From Vallitalea longa (GTDB lineage: Bacteria > Bacillota > Clostridia > Lachnospirales > Vallitaleaceae), in contig NZ_BRLB01000014.1 in assembly GCF_027923465.1 (NCBI RefSeq), positions 62,001 through 126,000 on the forward strand: a stretch of DNA of 64,000 bases. The letters run 5' to 3'. The translations under genes were made by a program, and so were the position numbers. Shown one piece after another: positions 9,608 through 21,043 of this stretch (position 1 is the first letter of the stretch; the number at the start of each line of letters is the position of its first letter). The notes beneath the pieces are model-generated. The model saw nothing but the letters and a program-made list of their open reading frames with translations. It was not told where the DNA came from and ran no database searches.

Positions 9608-10822
9608 ATGAACAAAGCATATTCAATTAGAAAAAATAAGAAGGCTTCACTTGTTTATATGGCAGTATTAATAGTGCTATCCATCATAATCATAATAAAA
9701 TTGTTTGGCATGTATTTCACAAATGAAATCATAAGCTTTAAAAATCTGGTTTTTTCAGACATAGATTCTTCATTTTTCACTAGTTTAATTCATTCTGTTA
9801 ACCCTTCAGTAGAATATTATTTGGATAGCGATACTAAAACGAACCTTGAGATAGAGAATTATAATAAAGTTGAAGCACTATATGGTTACAATATTCCTCT
9901 TATCTCTTTTGTAATGAAGAATGATGATTCCTCTTATGCAACAGCTTCAGAAAACTATCCTAAGCTTGACCAGAAAAAGGAAACATTTCAAAATGAGTTA
10001 GAACAATATGATAAAGATGAAAGCTTTTTTTCTTCACATACGTTAGAGCAACAAACTCCAGTGGTTAATCCTACTAACTATTCAATGGAACAACTTAATA
10101 ATTTTTCATTTCTAAAAACTAACTTATATACTTTTGATCCAAGTATCAATCCTACAAAAGCTAATTTCCCGGTTGAGGAATTTTTAAGTAAAGATATGTC
10201 CATTAATATGAATGAGGATGGACCAAAGATATTAATATATCATACTCACTCTCAAGAGAGCTTTGTGGATAGTGTAAAAGGTAAAAAAGAGGATACTGTT
10301 GTAGGAGTAGGAGATGAATTGGTACGTATCCTAGAAGAAAAATATAATATAGAGGTTTTACATCATAGGAAAGAATATGATATCGTCAATGGAAAATTGG
10401 ATAGAGATGAAGCATATCAGAGAATAGAAGCACCACTTAAAGAGTTAATTAAAGAAAATCCATCTATAGAAGTATTGATAGATATACATAGAGATGGAGT
10501 TAATGGAAATGTGAGATTAGTAAACAATATTGATGGCAAACAAACAGCCAAAATAATGTTTTTTAATGGGTTGGCATTGTATTCGGTAATGCCCAATAAG
10601 TATGTTACAGATAATATGGCATTTAGTTTTCAGATGCAACTAAAAGCTGGGGAGTTATATCCCAATTTTACTAGGAAAATATATCTTAGGGGTTATAGAT
10701 ATAATTTACATCTAAAACCAAAATCTTTGTTTGTTGAAGTAGGAGCACAGACTAATACAGTTTCTGAGGCAATGAATGCCATGGAACCTTTGGCAAAAAT
10801 TTTATATGAAGTCATAAAATAG
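9608..10822 (+). CDS. spoIIP: Stage II sporulation protein P
   Basis: Membrane-anchored peptidoglycan amidase/endopeptidase that works with SpoIID and SpoIIM to degrade septal wall during forespore engulfment. An N-terminal membrane helix (about residues 14-34) is followed by a poorly conserved linker and the catalytic domain from about residue 205, with ILIYHTHSQESF, DIHRDGV and the C-terminal LFVEVGAQTNT; the histidines and glutamate fit a zinc amidase. 404 residues is the normal length. AAGGGTGAT precedes the ATG. SpoIIP is made in the mother cell under sigma-E in Bacillus. Confidence 0.94.
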   Translation: MNKAYSIRKNKKASLVYMAVLIVLSIIIIIKLFGMYFTNEIISFKNLVFSDIDSSFFTSLIHSVNPSVEYYLDSDTKTNLEIENYNKVEALYGYNIPLISFVMKNDDSSYATASENYPKLDQKKETFQNELEQYDKDESFFSSHTLEQQTPVVNPTNYSMEQLNNFSFLKTNLYTFDPSINPTKANFPVEEFLSKDMSINMNEDGPKILIYHTHSQESFVDSVKGKKEDTVVGVGDELVRILEEKYNIEVLHHRKEYDIVNGKLDRDEAYQRIEAPLKELIKENPSIEVLIDIHRDGVNGNVRLVNNIDGKQTAKIMFFNGLALYSVMPNKYVTDNMAFSFQMQLKAGELYPNFTRKIYLRGYRYNLHLKPKSLFVEVGAQTNTVSEAMNAMEPLAKILYEVIK

Positions 10823-10907
10823 CGCGAGATATATTCTATTGTTGCTAAAGTGTGTATAGATATGCTATAATAACCAACAGAAAATGGACTAAGGAGGATG
10901 TTGGTCT

Positions 10908-12719
10908 ATGGCAGAATTTAAACAGGATAATATAAGAAATTTTTGTATAATAGCGCATATTGATCATGGTAAATCTACACTAGCAGATAGAATTATTCAA
11001 TTAACAGGATTACTTACTGCAAGAGAGATGCAGGCACAAGTTCTAGATAACATGGAACTGGAACGTGAAAGAGGTATTACGATAAAAGCCCAATCTGTTA
11101 GGTTAATATATAAAGCCCAAAATGGTGAAGAATATATTTTTAATCTTATAGATACACCAGGACATGTAGATTTCAATTATGAGGTATCTAGAAGTTTAGC
11201 AGCATGTGAAGGTGCGGTATTAGTTGTTGATGCAGCTCAAGGAATTGAAGCTCAGACATTGGCTAATGTTTATTTAGCATTAGAACATGATCTTGAAATT
11301 GTAACGGTTATTAATAAAATTGACCTTCCAAGTGCAGAGCCTGATAGGGTAAAAGCAGAAGTAGAAGATGTAATAGGGCTAGAGGCTGAAGATGCACCTC
11401 TTATTTCTGCAAAAGAAGGTATTAACATTGAAGATGTTCTAGAAAAGATTGTATCAGATGTACCTGCGCCTGTAGGAGATGTGAATGCACCCCTAAAAGC
11501 ATTGATATTTGACTCTCTATACGATTCTTATAGAGGAGTTATAGTATTTTGTAGGGTGAAAGAAGGAACTGTTAAAAAAGGCATGAAAATACGTATGATG
11601 GCTACTGAAAAAGAGTTTGAAGTAGTTGAAGTAGGTTATTTCGGTCCAGGACAATTCATCCCTGCTGAATGTTTACAGGCAGGTACTGTAGGTTATATTA
11701 CTGCAAGTATTAAAAATGTTCAAGATACCAAAGTTGGTGATACCATCACGGATGCTGATAATCCAATAGATGAACCGTTACCAGGGTATAAGAATGTTAA
11801 TCCAATGGTATTTTGCGGATTATATCCAGCCGATGGTTCTAAATATCAAGATTTACGTGATGCTCTAGATAAATTAAAATTAAATGATGCAGCGCTTAAT
11901 TTTGAACCAGAAACATCAGTGGCACTTGGATTCGGATTTAGATGTGGTTTCTTAGGACTCTTACATCTTGAAATAATTCAAGAGCGTTTAGAAAGAGAGT
12001 ATAACCTTGATTTAGTTACGACTGCGCCAAGTGTTATATATAAAGTATACAGAACTAATGGTGAAGTGATGGAACTTGCTAATCCGACTGACTTACCAGA
12101 TGTTTCTGAAATAAGAGCTATGGAAGAACCTATAGTAAAGGCAGAAATAATGGTTCCAACTGATTATATTGGAACCGTAATGGAATTGTGTCAAGAGAGA
12201 CGTGGCGAATATTTTGGTATGGATTATATTGAAGAAACAAGAGCTATGCTGACTTATGAATTGCCTCTTAATGAAATAATATATGATTTCTTTGATGCTC
12301 TCAAATCTAGAACGAGAGGTTATGCATCATTTGATTACGAATTGGTGGGTTATAAAGAATCTGATTTAGTAAAACTTGATATATTAATCAACAAAGAAGT
12401 GGTAGATGCATTATCATTTATTGTTCATACAGATAAAGCATATGACAGAGGAAGAAAAATAGCTGAGAAATTAAAAACAGAAATACCAAGACATCTATTT
12501 GAGATACCGATTCAAGCTGCTGTAGGTAATAAAATTATTGCTAGAGAAACAATTAAAGCGATGAGAAAAGACGTTCTTGCAAAATGTTATGGTGGTGATA
12601 TTTCAAGAAAAAGAAAACTTCTTGAAAAGCAGAAAAAAGGTAAGAAGAGAATGCGACAAGTGGGTAATGTAGAAGTACCACAACAAGCTTTTATGAGTGT
12701 TTTGAAATTAGATGAATAG
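10908..12719 (+). CDS. lepA: Elongation factor 4 (LepA)
   Basis: Ribosome-associated GTPase that resembles EF-G and can back-translocate the ribosome. G1 [10 protein letters not shown]2 region RGITIKAQ, G3 DTPGHVDF and G4 NKIDLP are all visible in the first 140 residues; the LepA-specific C-terminal domain ([26 protein letters not shown]) is present. 603 residues is standard. AAGGAGG lies before the ATG. It is followed after eight bases by hemW, the usual Firmicutes pairing, so the two form an operon. Confidence 0.97.
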   Translation: MAEFKQDNIRNFCIIAHIDHGKSTLADRIIQLTGLLTAREMQAQVLDNMELERERGITIKAQSVRLIYKAQNGEEYIFNLIDTPGHVDFNYEVSRSLAACEGAVLVVDAAQGIEAQTLANVYLALEHDLEIVTVINKIDLPSAEPDRVKAEVEDVIGLEAEDAPLISAKEGINIEDVLEKIVSDVPAPVGDVNAPLKALIFDSLYDSYRGVIVFCRVKEGTVKKGMKIRMMATEKEFEVVEVGYFGPGQFIPAECLQAGTVGYITASIKNVQDTKVGDTITDADNPIDEPLPGYKNVNPMVFCGLYPADGSKYQDLRDALDKLKLNDAALNFEPETSVALGFGFRCGFLGLLHLEIIQERLEREYNLDLVTTAPSVIYKVYRTNGEVMELANPTDLPDVSEIRAMEEPIVKAEIMVPTDYIGTVMELCQERRGEYFGMDYIEETRAMLTYELPLNEIIYDFFDALKSRTRGYASFDYELVGYKESDLVKLDILINKEVVDALSFIVHTDKAYDRGRKIAEKLKTEIPRHLFEIPIQAAVGNKIIARETIKAMRKDVLAKCYGGDISRKRKLLEKQKKGKKRMRQVGNVEVPQQAFMSVLKLDE

Positions 12720-12727
12720 GTGTTGTT

Positions 12728-13870
12728 ATGAAAAAAAATATTAGTCTATATATTCATATTCCTTTTTGCAAAAGCAAGTGTAACTATTGTGATTTTTTAT
12801 CATTTGATAATAAAGCAAGTGTCATGAAGGAATATGTACAAGCATTAATTAGTGAGATAAAAAGCTATAGCGAAGTGACAAAAGAATATATGGTTAAAAG
12901 CATATTTATAGGCGGTGGAACACCGTCTATTCTGTCTTGCGCTGATATTGAAAGTATATTTGAGGCATTAAAATTATACTATAATATTGATAATAATGCA
13001 GAGATTACAATTGAAGCTAATCCAGGTACTCTTAATGAAGATAAAATAGGAAGGGTTTTAGATTCGGGAGTTAACCGTATTAGCTTGGGTTTGCAATCAT
13101 GTAATGATAATTTGCTGAAAAGATTAGGAAGAATTCATACATTTGATGAATTCTTATTAAATTATGATTTACTAAGAAAATATAAATTCAGTAATATAAA
13201 TGTAGATATGATGTTTGCATTACCAAACCAGAAGATGACTGATTTAGAATATGATTTAAAATCTATAATTGACCTTAGACCTGAGCATATATCATATTAT
13301 TCTTTGATAATCGAGGAAGGTACCAATTTCTCGAAAATGTATAAGGATAATAAGTTGAATCTACCAGACGAAGATGATGAACGCGCTATGTACTGGTTGA
13401 TTGATAATCTATTGCAAAAAAGTGGGTACAAACATTATGAGATCTCTAATTTTGCTTTAGGGGGGAAAGAATGTTATCATAATAAGGTGTATTGGATAGA
13501 AAAAGAATATATAGGAATGGGATTAGGGGCTTCCTCATTCTTCGAAGGATTTCGGTATAAAAATATTTCTAATATGAATGAATATATTAAATCAAACGGA
13601 GAAAGAGAAAAAATAAAAGAAAGCATTCAAAAAATTGATAAGAAGACAGCTATTGAAGAATATATGTTTCTAGGATTAAGATTATTGGATGGTATTGATG
13701 AGTTGGATTTTTATAATAGATGGGGACATGAGATTGATTATTACTACAAAAGTGTTATAAAAGAACTCGTAAAAGACAATCTTATTACCAATAATGGATA
13801 TAGGTTGAAATTAACTAGAAAAGGAATTGACGTTAGTAATTATGCATTAGCTATGTTTTTGTTTGATTGA
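12728..13870 (+). CDS. hemW: Heme chaperone HemW (radical SAM)
   Basis: Radical-SAM protein of the HemN-like family, lacking true coproporphyrinogen oxidase activity in characterised HemW members and thought to insert heme. The iron-sulfur motif CKSKCNYC (CxxxCxxC) is at about residues 14-21 and GGGTPS follows at about 62. 380 residues matches HemW, which is shorter than HemN. Downstream of lepA by eight bases, so co-transcribed. The name follows the family; older annotation calls it an oxygen-independent coproporphyrinogen oxidase. Confidence 0.92.
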   Translation: MKKNISLYIHIPFCKSKCNYCDFLSFDNKASVMKEYVQALISEIKSYSEVTKEYMVKSIFIGGGTPSILSCADIESIFEALKLYYNIDNNAEITIEANPGTLNEDKIGRVLDSGVNRISLGLQSCNDNLLKRLGRIHTFDEFLLNYDLLRKYKFSNINVDMMFALPNQKMTDLEYDLKSIIDLRPEHISYYSLIIEEGTNFSKMYKDNKLNLPDEDDERAMYWLIDNLLQKSGYKHYEISNFALGGKECYHNKVYWIEKEYIGMGLGASSFFEGFRYKNISNMNEYIKSNGEREKIKESIQKIDKKTAIEEYMFLGLRLLDGIDELDFYNRWGHEIDYYYKSVIKELVKDNLITNNGYRLKLTRKGIDVSNYALAMFLFD

Positions 13871-14044
13871 TACAAACTTAATCTATATTCCTTTGTTTGT
13901 TTGCATTATATTAAAAGCGGGAAATTTGAGTTAATGATAATTATAATTGAATAATTTAGAGTTGAAAGCCCTTAGATAAGCTTAAAATTATATGTTACAA
14001 TTATATTACAATCAAAAAAAATAATTAAAATTTGATAAAATTAC

Positions 14045-14073
14045 TTGACAAATCTATCTGCAAGTGATATTTT
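14045..14073 (+). promoter_or_regulatory. Sigma-A promoter of the hrcA heat-shock operon
   Basis: TTGACA (14045-14050), 17-bp spacer, TATTTT (14068-14073). The CIRCE operator follows directly downstream, placing the repressor site over the likely transcription start. Confidence 0.8.
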
Positions 14074-14084
14074 TATTTCAAGCA

Positions 14085-14111
14085 TTAGCACTCATTGAAG
14101 TAGAGTGCTAA
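14085..14111 (+). promoter_or_regulatory. CIRCE operator (HrcA binding site)
   Basis: Exact consensus: TTAGCACTC (14085-14093), nine-base spacer, GAGTGCTAA (14103-14111). This is the established binding site of the HrcA repressor and predicts heat-shock control of hrcA-grpE-dnaK-dnaJ. The rest of the gap 13871-14242 shows no gene. Confidence 0.98.
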
Positions 14112-14242
14112 CAGAAAAATAAATTAATTTGTTTATTCAAAGTATAATTTTTCTCTTGTATATTAACAATACTAAAAAGGTTAAGCCTATTTATAAGTGA
14201 TTGTTGTTTTTGCTATGAAGCAAGTTGAAAGGTGGTGCAAAT

Positions 14243-15277
14243 ATGGAACTAAATGATAGAAAAGTAAAAATTCTTAGAGCGATAATTTTAAATTACCTTG
14301 ATACAGCAGAACCCGTAGGTTCAAGAACAATATCCAAGAATTATAATCTAGGAATCAGTCCAGCGACTATTAGAAACGAGATGTCTGATCTAGAAGAATT
14401 AGGCCTTATTTTGCAACCTCATACATCTGCAGGAAGAATTCCATCTGATAAAGGGTATAGACTATATGTTGATAGACTTATGAATCTTCATCAAGATGAA
14501 GTCAACAATGGTTTGTATATAGAGCAGTTGTTTCAACGAGTAGATAGGATAGAATCTTTATTGAAGAGTATCGCTAGACTATTAGCTAATGAAACCAATT
14601 ATGCTACTATTGTTTCATCACCTCAGATTAACAAGGCTAAGATAAAGAACATACAATTGATAGGTGTGCAAGATAAAAGAATATTAGCGGTTATAGTTAC
14701 CGATGGAAATATTATAAAAAATTATATGATCAATATAAATGAACCAGTACATCAGACTATGCTGAATAGATTGACTTTTGTACTTAATGAGCAGTTATAC
14801 GGACTTACACTAGAACAAATTAATTTACCATTAATTCAAGAACTTAAAAATTTTGCTGGTAATAACGCAGAAATTGTTAATAAAGTATTAGATGCAATTT
14901 TTGATACTATAAAGTCTGTAGATGACACAGAGATATATACATCTGGTGCAACAAACATATTAAGATTTCCAGAATTCAACGATATATCAAAAGCTACAAA
15001 TCTAATACACAAGCTTGAAGAAAAACAAGCATTAAAAGATATGGTTTATACTGTATTAGAGGAAAATGGTGTAAACATAAAAGTGACTATTGGTAATGAA
15101 AATGCCATTGAAGAAATGAAAGACTGTAGTTTGATTACTACAGCTTATAAGCTTGGTGAAGAAAATATTGGATTTATTGGCATATTAGGACCTAAGCGGA
15201 TGGATTACGAAAATACCATAGGCTCTCTTTCTTGTTTAATGACCAAAATGGAAGAAATTATTAATAACTTAAAATAG
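14243..15277 (+). CDS. hrcA: Heat-inducible transcription repressor HrcA
   Basis: Represses class I heat-shock genes by binding CIRCE. The N-terminal winged helix (ILRAIILNYLDTAEPVGSRTI, SPATIRNEMSDLEELG, HTSAGRIPSDKGYRLYVD) is intact and the central GAF-like and dimerisation regions follow; 344 residues is full length. The ATG at 14243 was chosen because AAAGGTGG stands just upstream; a TTG at 14225 would put the ribosome site inside the gene. It is the first gene of the set with a perfect CIRCE before it, so it should be autoregulated. Confidence 0.96.
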   Translation: MELNDRKVKILRAIILNYLDTAEPVGSRTISKNYNLGISPATIRNEMSDLEELGLILQPHTSAGRIPSDKGYRLYVDRLMNLHQDEVNNGLYIEQLFQRVDRIESLLKSIARLLANETNYATIVSSPQINKAKIKNIQLIGVQDKRILAVIVTDGNIIKNYMININEPVHQTMLNRLTFVLNEQLYGLTLEQINLPLIQELKNFAGNNAEIVNKVLDAIFDTIKSVDDTEIYTSGATNILRFPEFNDISKATNLIHKLEEKQALKDMVYTVLEENGVNIKVTIGNENAIEEMKDCSLITTAYKLGEENIGFIGILGPKRMDYENTIGSLSCLMTKMEEIINNLK

Positions 15278-15292
15278 AAAGGCGGTTATATA

Positions 15293-15928
15293 GTGGCTAA
15301 TGAAAAGGTTCCTGAGAACACTAAGTCAGAAGAAAAGATAAAAAAAAATAAAAAAGAAGAAGAACTAAAGCAAGAAGAATCAAGGCAAGAAGAAGTAGAA
15401 AATGAAAACAATTCAGAAGAAAATGCCGAAAAAGCTGATAATGAAAAATTAGAAGACTCTACTGGAGAAAATGATATGAAGAAAAAATTGAAGCAAAAGG
15501 AAAAGGAAGTAAATGAGTATGTAGACAAATTACAGAGAACAATGGCAGAATTTGATAATTTCAGAAAAAGAACAACTAGAGAAAAATCAATGATGTATGA
15601 GAATGGAGCAAAAGAAACATTAGAAAAATTACTACCGATTGTTGATAATTTTCAGCGTGCGCTTGAAAGTGTATCTGAAGAGCAAAAAGAAGTTCCTTTT
15701 GTTCAAGGAATAGAATTGATTTTTAAACAGCTAATGAGTACTCTTAATGATATTGGAGTAGAAGAAATAAAAGCGGAAGGTAAAGAATTCGATCCTAACT
15801 TTCACCATGCCGTAACTCATGCAGAGGACGATTCTTTAGGTGAAAATATAGTATCTGAAGTATTCCAAAAAGGATATATGTATAATGATTCAGTTCTACG
15901 ACATAGTATGGTTAAGGTAGTTAATTAA
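15293..15928 (+). CDS. grpE: Nucleotide exchange factor GrpE
   Basis: Releases ADP from DnaK. The first 70 residues are a highly charged Glu/Lys tail, then a long coiled coil (KQKEKEVNEYVDKLQRTMAEFDNFRKRT) and the C-terminal beta domain ending VLRHSMVKVVN. 211 residues. GTG start with AAAGGCGG eight bases upstream; 15 bases after hrcA. The acidic, repetitive N-terminus is usual for clostridial GrpE. Confidence 0.96.
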   Translation: MANEKVPENTKSEEKIKKNKKEEELKQEESRQEEVENENNSEENAEKADNEKLEDSTGENDMKKKLKQKEKEVNEYVDKLQRTMAEFDNFRKRTTREKSMMYENGAKETLEKLLPIVDNFQRALESVSEEQKEVPFVQGIELIFKQLMSTLNDIGVEEIKAEGKEFDPNFHHAVTHAEDDSLGENIVSEVFQKGYMYNDSVLRHSMVKVVN

Positions 15929-16067
15929 ATTAAAATATAGAATGTATGATTATATAATCGTGCATCTTATATATATATTATTAAAGAATAATAATCTCGT
16001 AATGAATTAAATTAAGTATATGTAATTTATATCTTGGCGAGTATATTGATATGAAGGAGGAAACAAA

Positions 16068-17933
16068 ATGGGCAAAATAATTGGAATTGACTTAGGTACA
16101 ACCAATTCATGTGTTGCAGTTATGGAAGGTGGAAAACCAGTTGTAATTGCTAATGCAGAAGGTGTAAGAACAACACCATCAGTTGTTGCTTTTACCAAAA
16201 ATGGAGAAAGATTAGTAGGAGAACCTGCTAAAAGACAAGCGATCACTAACCCAGATAAAACAGTAGCTTCTATTAAAAGACATATGGGTACTGATTTTCG
16301 AGTAAATATTGATGATAAAAAATATTCACCTCAAGAAATTTCTGCTATGACATTACAAAAATTGAAAGCAGATGCAGAAAGCTATTTAGGTGAAAAAGTT
16401 TCAGAAGCTGTTATCACAGTTCCTGCATACTTTACAGATAGTCAAAGACAAGCGACTAAAGATTCAGGTAAAATTGCTGGTCTTGAGGTTAAGAGAATAA
16501 TTAATGAACCTACAGCAGCAGCTTTAGCATATGGTCTTGATAATGAGAATGAACAAAAGATTATGGTTTATGATCTTGGTGGAGGTACATTTGATGTATC
16601 TATCATTGAAATCGGAGACGGTGTTATTGAAGTATTAGCAACAAGTGGTAATAATAAGCTTGGTGGAGATGACTTTGATGAGCGTGTAATGAATCACTTA
16701 ATTAAAGAATTCAAAAAATCAGATGGTATAGATTTAACTAACGATAAAATGGCTGTTCAAAGATTGAAAGAAGCAGCAGAAAAAGCTAAAAAAGAATTAT
16801 CATCAGCAACAACAACTAACATTAATTTACCATTCATCACTGCTACACAAGAAGGACCAAAACATTTAGATATCACTCTTACAAGAGCTAAGTTTGATGA
16901 ATTAACAGCTGATCTTGTTCAACAAACAATGGGTCCTGTAAATAATGCTTTAAGAGATTCAGGACTTGCTGCAAGTGAACTTGATAAAGTATTATTAGTT
17001 GGTGGATCTACACGTATTCCAGCTGTACAAGATGCAGTAAATAAATTGACAGGAAAAGAACCATTCAAAGGAATCAATCCAGACGAATGTGTTGCAATAG
17101 GAGCATCTATCCAAGGTGGTAAATTATCAGGAGAAGCAGGAGCTGGAGATATCTTACTTCTTGATGTAACACCATTATCAATAGGTATAGAAACATTAGG
17201 TGGAGTAGCTACTAAATTGATTGAAAGAAATACTACAATACCTACTAAGAAAAGTCAAGTATTCTCAACTGCTGCTGATAACCAACCAGCCGTTGATATT
17301 CACGTAGTTCAAGGTGAAAGAGAATTCGCTAAAGACAACAAAACAATCGGAAGATTCCAATTAGATGGAATTCCACCAGCACGTAGAGGTGTTCCTCAAA
17401 TAGAAGTTAGTTTTGATATTGATGCTAATGGTATCGTTAATGTTACAGCGAAGGATCTTGGAACTGGTAAATCACAACATATTACAATTACAGCTAGTAC
17501 TAATCTATCAGATGATGAAATTAATAAAGCTGTAGACGAAGCTCAAAATTTTGAAGAAGAAGATAAGAAGAGAAAAGAAGCTATTGATGTAAGAAACGAA
17601 GCTGATTCACTTGTATTCCAAACTGAAAAGACTCTTAATGATTTAGGTGATAAGGTTGATGCTTCAGAAAAAGCAAAAGTAGAAGCTGAAGTTACTAAGT
17701 TAAAAGAAGTACTTGGTAAATCAACTATCGAAAACATGACAGATGCTAATGTGGAAGAGATTAAAGTTGCAAAAGAAGCATTAATGACTGTTTTCACAGA
17801 GTTATCAACTAAGTTATATCAACAAGCAGGAGCTGCAGGGGCAGCAGGACCTGGAGCACAAGGAGCTGCACCAGAACAAGAACAACAAAATAAAGATGAT
17901 GATGTGGTTGACGCAGACTTCAAAGAAGTGTAA
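16068..17933 (+). CDS. dnaK: Chaperone DnaK (Hsp70)
   Basis: ATP-dependent chaperone. The ATPase domain has [17 protein letters not shown] at the start, [13 protein letters not shown] and [14 protein letters not shown]; the substrate-binding domain begins near residue 360 ([17 protein letters not shown]), and the lid ends with the acidic tail [12 protein letters not shown]. 621 residues, complete. AAGGAGG precedes the ATG. The 139-base gap from grpE is AT-rich with no clear terminator, so read-through from the hrcA promoter is likely. A strong terminator follows, so dnaJ may depend partly on its own promoter. Confidence 0.98.
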   Translation: MGKIIGIDLGTTNSCVAVMEGGKPVVIANAEGVRTTPSVVAFTKNGERLVGEPAKRQAITNPDKTVASIKRHMGTDFRVNIDDKKYSPQEISAMTLQKLKADAESYLGEKVSEAVITVPAYFTDSQRQATKDSGKIAGLEVKRIINEPTAAALAYGLDNENEQKIMVYDLGGGTFDVSIIEIGDGVIEVLATSGNNKLGGDDFDERVMNHLIKEFKKSDGIDLTNDKMAVQRLKEAAEKAKKELSSATTTNINLPFITATQEGPKHLDITLTRAKFDELTADLVQQTMGPVNNALRDSGLAASELDKVLLVGGSTRIPAVQDAVNKLTGKEPFKGINPDECVAIGASIQGGKLSGEAGAGDILLLDVTPLSIGIETLGGVATKLIERNTTIPTKKSQVFSTAADNQPAVDIHVVQGEREFAKDNKTIGRFQLDGIPPARRGVPQIEVSFDIDANGIVNVTAKDLGTGKSQHITITASTNLSDDEINKAVDEAQNFEEEDKKRKEAIDVRNEADSLVFQTEKTLNDLGDKVDASEKAKVEAEVTKLKEVLGKSTIENMTDANVEEIKVAKEALMTVFTELSTKLYQQAGAAGAAGPGAQGAAPEQEQQNKDDDVVDADFKEV

Positions 17934-17948
17934 AATATAAAGTTGTAA

Positions 17949-17982
17949 AAAAGCCAAAGACATTGGTCTTTGGCTTTTATAA
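17949..17982 (+). terminator. Terminator after dnaK
   Basis: Arms 17949-17961 (AAAAGCCAAAGAC) and 17966-17978 (GTCTTTGGCTTTT), four-base loop, T-rich end. Confidence 0.9.
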
Positions 17983-18146
17983 AGAATATATATATTAGTT
18001 GGGGAATCGTTAGAAGATTTTAATCTTGAATGTAATATTTTGACCAGAGTATACAGTGTTGTCCAACATTATATATTGTGGTGAATTTAAAACTATTAAT
18101 TTATATATAATTCAAATATTAATCATAAAAGAGGTAGGTGTGTATA

Positions 18147-19298
18147 ATGGCAGATAAGAGAGACTATTACGAGGTATTAGGTGTTGGGAGAAATGCTACT
18201 GACGCTGAAGTTAAAAAAGCGTATAGAAATTTAGCTAAAAAATATCATCCTGACATGAACCCAGGTGATAAATCTGCTGAGCAAAAATTTAAAGAGGCAA
18301 CAGAAGCTTACGAAGTATTAAGTGATTCACAAAAACGATCACGCTATGACCAATTCGGTCATGCAGCATTCAGTAACGGAGCAGGTGGAGCTTCGGCTGG
18401 AGGTTTTGATTTCTCTGATGTGGGAGACATATTTGGAGATATTTTCGGTGATTTCTTTGGTGGTGGAGGAGGCAGAAGAAGAAGTGCTAATGCTCCTACT
18501 AAAGGTGCAAGTCTAAAAACTTCTGTTACACTAGAATTCAAAGAAGCCGTATTTGGTGTAGAGAAAGAAATAGATATGATAGTGTCTGAAACATGTGAAG
18601 AATGTTCAGGTACAGGTGCTAAAAAAGGAACTTCAGCAGAAACTTGTCCTCATTGTAAAGGAGCAGGTCAAGTCAGATACAATCAACAAACAATGTTTGG
18701 TAACATAACAAGTGTTAAAACATGTAATGCTTGTGGTGGAACTGGAAAAGTTATAAAAGAGAAATGTACATCTTGTAGAGGTACAGGATATGTCAGAAAG
18801 AAAAAGAAAATAGCTGTAGATATTCCAGCTGGTATAGACAATGGTCAAAGTATAAGATTAAGTGGTAAAGGTGAACCAGGTACCAATGGTGGACCTAGAG
18901 GAGATTTATTGGTTACTGTATATGTAAAACCTCATGAATTTTTCGAAAGACAGGGTGTTGATATATATTATACGCTTCCTATATCTTATGTACAGGCTGC
19001 ACTTGGTGCAGAACTTAAAGTCCCTACACTTGATGGTGAAGTTAAATATGATATAAAAGAAGGAACTCAAACACATACCAGATTTAGATTAAAAGGTAAA
19101 GGAGTACCTCATATCAGAAATTCCAAGATAAGAGGAGACCAATATATAACTGTAGTAGTAGAAGTTCCAAAGAAATTAAATGAAAAGCAAAAAGAACTAC
19201 TAAAAGAATTTTCTTCTACTTTTGGAGAAAATGTTAAGGATACTAAAGACGGAAAGAAAAAAAAGTGGTATGATAAAGTCATGGATGCCTTTGATTAA
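18147..19298 (+). CDS. dnaJ: Chaperone DnaJ (Hsp40)
   Basis: Co-chaperone that delivers substrate to DnaK and stimulates its ATPase. The J domain has [10 protein letters not shown] and YHPDMNPG (HPD motif); a Gly/Phe-rich linker follows, then four CxxCxGxG zinc repeats ([32 protein letters not shown]) and the C-terminal substrate domains. About 383 residues, type I DnaJ, complete. The ATG at 18147 follows GAGGTAGG by eight bases; the GTG at 18138 lies inside that site and was rejected. It lies 213 bases after dnaK across a terminator. Confidence 0.97.
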   Translation: MADKRDYYEVLGVGRNATDAEVKKAYRNLAKKYHPDMNPGDKSAEQKFKEATEAYEVLSDSQKRSRYDQFGHAAFSNGAGGASAGGFDFSDVGDIFGDIFGDFFGGGGGRRRSANAPTKGASLKTSVTLEFKEAVFGVEKEIDMIVSETCEECSGTGAKKGTSAETCPHCKGAGQVRYNQQTMFGNITSVKTCNACGGTGKVIKEKCTSCRGTGYVRKKKKIAVDIPAGIDNGQSIRLSGKGEPGTNGGPRGDLLVTVYVKPHEFFERQGVDIYYTLPISYVQAALGAELKVPTLDGEVKYDIKEGTQTHTRFRLKGKGVPHIRNSKIRGDQYITVVVEVPKKLNEKQKELLKEFSSTFGENVKDTKDGKKKKWYDKVMDAFD

Positions 19299-19339
19299 TA
19301 TAGGCTACATAATGATAAACTAAAGGATGTGTAAATGAA

Positions 19340-20269
19340 TTGAAATGGACCATGTGCAAAGTCTATATCAATAATGAAGCTATTGAAGCAGTAAGCTATA
19401 TGCTTACTCAACAAGGAATTCAAGGTGTAGAAGTGGTAGATAATACTCTTTCTAGTGAAGATAGAAAAGAAATTATTATCGATTATATTGAAGAAGGTGT
19501 CATTGATAATAATAATGATACCTATGTAAAATTTTACTTGTCAGATGAAGAAAACATAGAAGAAAAGTTAGAGATCATAAAAAACAAGTTAATTGATATA
19601 AATAAATATATAGATGTTGGTACAGGTAAGATAGAGTCATCTACCATAAATGATGAAGACTGGGCAAACAATTGGAAAAAATATTATAAGCCATTTAAAA
19701 TAGATAATATAATAATTAAACCAACATGGGAAAAGTACACGAAAAGTACTCATGAAGATGTTATAATAGAAATTGACCCTGGTATGGCTTTTGGGTCAGG
19801 AACACATGAAACCACTTCAATGTGTATCAGTATGCTAAACAAATATTTGGATAATGATTATTCGGTGATAGATGTTGGTTGTGGTAGTGGAATATTAGGT
19901 ATTACCGCTGCCAAATTAGGTTCTAGAGAAGTAACATGTATTGACCTTGACAAAAATGCTGTAAAAGCAACTAAAGAGAATGTAATAACTAATAAAGTGG
20001 AAGATAAAGTTCATGTGCTTAATGGTGATTTGCTAAAATTAGTTAATGTAAAAGCTAATATAGTAGTTGCTAATATTATGGCTGACATAATAATGATGTT
20101 AGCTAAAGGAGTTTCTGAATATTTATTGCCTAAGGGTATTTTTATATCTTCTGGTATTATTTTAGATAGAGTGGATGATGTTAAAGGTACGTTGACTGAT
20201 AATGGTTTTGAGATATTGGAGATTATAAGAAAAGGTGAATGGGCGGCAATAGTTGCTAGACCTATTTAG
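19340..20269 (+). CDS. prmA: Ribosomal protein L11 methyltransferase
   Basis: SAM-dependent enzyme that trimethylates ribosomal protein L11. The N-terminal substrate-recognition domain is followed by DPGMAFGSGTHETT and the SAM-binding motif VIDVGCGSGILGI, then VVANIMADIIM. 309 residues, normal for the family. TTG start with AAAGGA about twelve bases upstream, slightly long spacing. It follows dnaJ by 41 bases and precedes rsmE, the conserved dnaJ-prmA-rsmE order of Firmicutes. Confidence 0.95.
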   Translation: MKWTMCKVYINNEAIEAVSYMLTQQGIQGVEVVDNTLSSEDRKEIIIDYIEEGVIDNNNDTYVKFYLSDEENIEEKLEIIKNKLIDINKYIDVGTGKIESSTINDEDWANNWKKYYKPFKIDNIIIKPTWEKYTKSTHEDVIIEIDPGMAFGSGTHETTSMCISMLNKYLDNDYSVIDVGCGSGILGITAAKLGSREVTCIDLDKNAVKATKENVITNKVEDKVHVLNGDLLKLVNVKANIVVANIMADIIMMLAKGVSEYLLPKGIFISSGIILDRVDDVKGTLTDNGFEILEIIRKGEWAAIVARPI

Positions 20270-20304
20270 CATTTATGTATTTTTGAAAGGAAAGCGTGTT
20301 TTGT

Positions 20305-21042
20305 ATGCATAGATTTTTTGTGGAACCTAATCAAATTGTTGAAAATGAAATTCGTATTGTTGGTGAAGATGTAAAGCATATTAAAAATGTACTTAGAATG
20401 AACAAAAATGAAGAAATTATAATTTGTGATGGACATAGCAATGATTATTATTGTATAATTAATAGTATTGAAGATAATTCTATAAATACAAAAATTATTA
20501 CAAAAACACAATCAGAGACGGAATTAAATACAAGAATTTACCTTTTTCAAGCTTTGCCAAAACAATCGAAAATGGAATTAATTGTGCAGAAAGCAGTAGA
20601 ACTTGGAGTATATGAAGTTATTCCTGTTATTACTGATAGAAGTATCGTTAAGATAGACAACAAAAATTCAGCTAAGAAGTTAGCTAGATGGAATAAGGTT
20701 GCCGGGTCTGCTGCAAAACAATCTAATAGAGGTATTATTCCAAAGGTTAATAATATAATGAAATTTCAAGATGCGATAGAATATTCTAGGCAAATGGATA
20801 CAACTATTTTCCCTTATGAAAATGCTAAAAATATAAAAGAATCAAGAGAATTTATTAACAAGTTGTGTTGTGAGAGGATTGGAGTATTTATAGGTCCTGA
20901 GGGAGGATTTAGCCTTGATGAGATAGAGAAGGCTAAAAGTAGTGAGGCTAATATCATAACGCTAGGAAAAAGAATATTAAGGACAGAAACAGCAGGATTA
21001 GCTATATTATCATTATTGATGTTTCAACTTGAGGAGGAATAG
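20305..21042 (+). CDS. rsmE: 16S rRNA m3U1498 methyltransferase RsmE
   Basis: SPOUT-family methyltransferase that modifies U1498 of 16S rRNA. It starts MHRFFVEPNQI, has an N-terminal PUA-like domain and the knotted C-terminal SAM site with GVFIGPEGGFSLDE and LGKRILRTETAGL. 245 residues. The ATG at 20305 is preceded by GAAAGGAAAG; the GTG at 20296 in the same frame is less well placed. Next gene begins one base after its stop. Confidence 0.95.
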   Translation: MHRFFVEPNQIVENEIRIVGEDVKHIKNVLRMNKNEEIIICDGHSNDYYCIINSIEDNSINTKIITKTQSETELNTRIYLFQALPKQSKMELIVQKAVELGVYEVIPVITDRSIVKIDNKNSAKKLARWNKVAGSAAKQSNRGIIPKVNNIMKFQDAIEYSRQMDTTIFPYENAKNIKESREFINKLCCERIGVFIGPEGGFSLDEIEKAKSSEANIITLGKRILRTETAGLAILSLLMFQLEEE

Positions 21043-21043
21043 T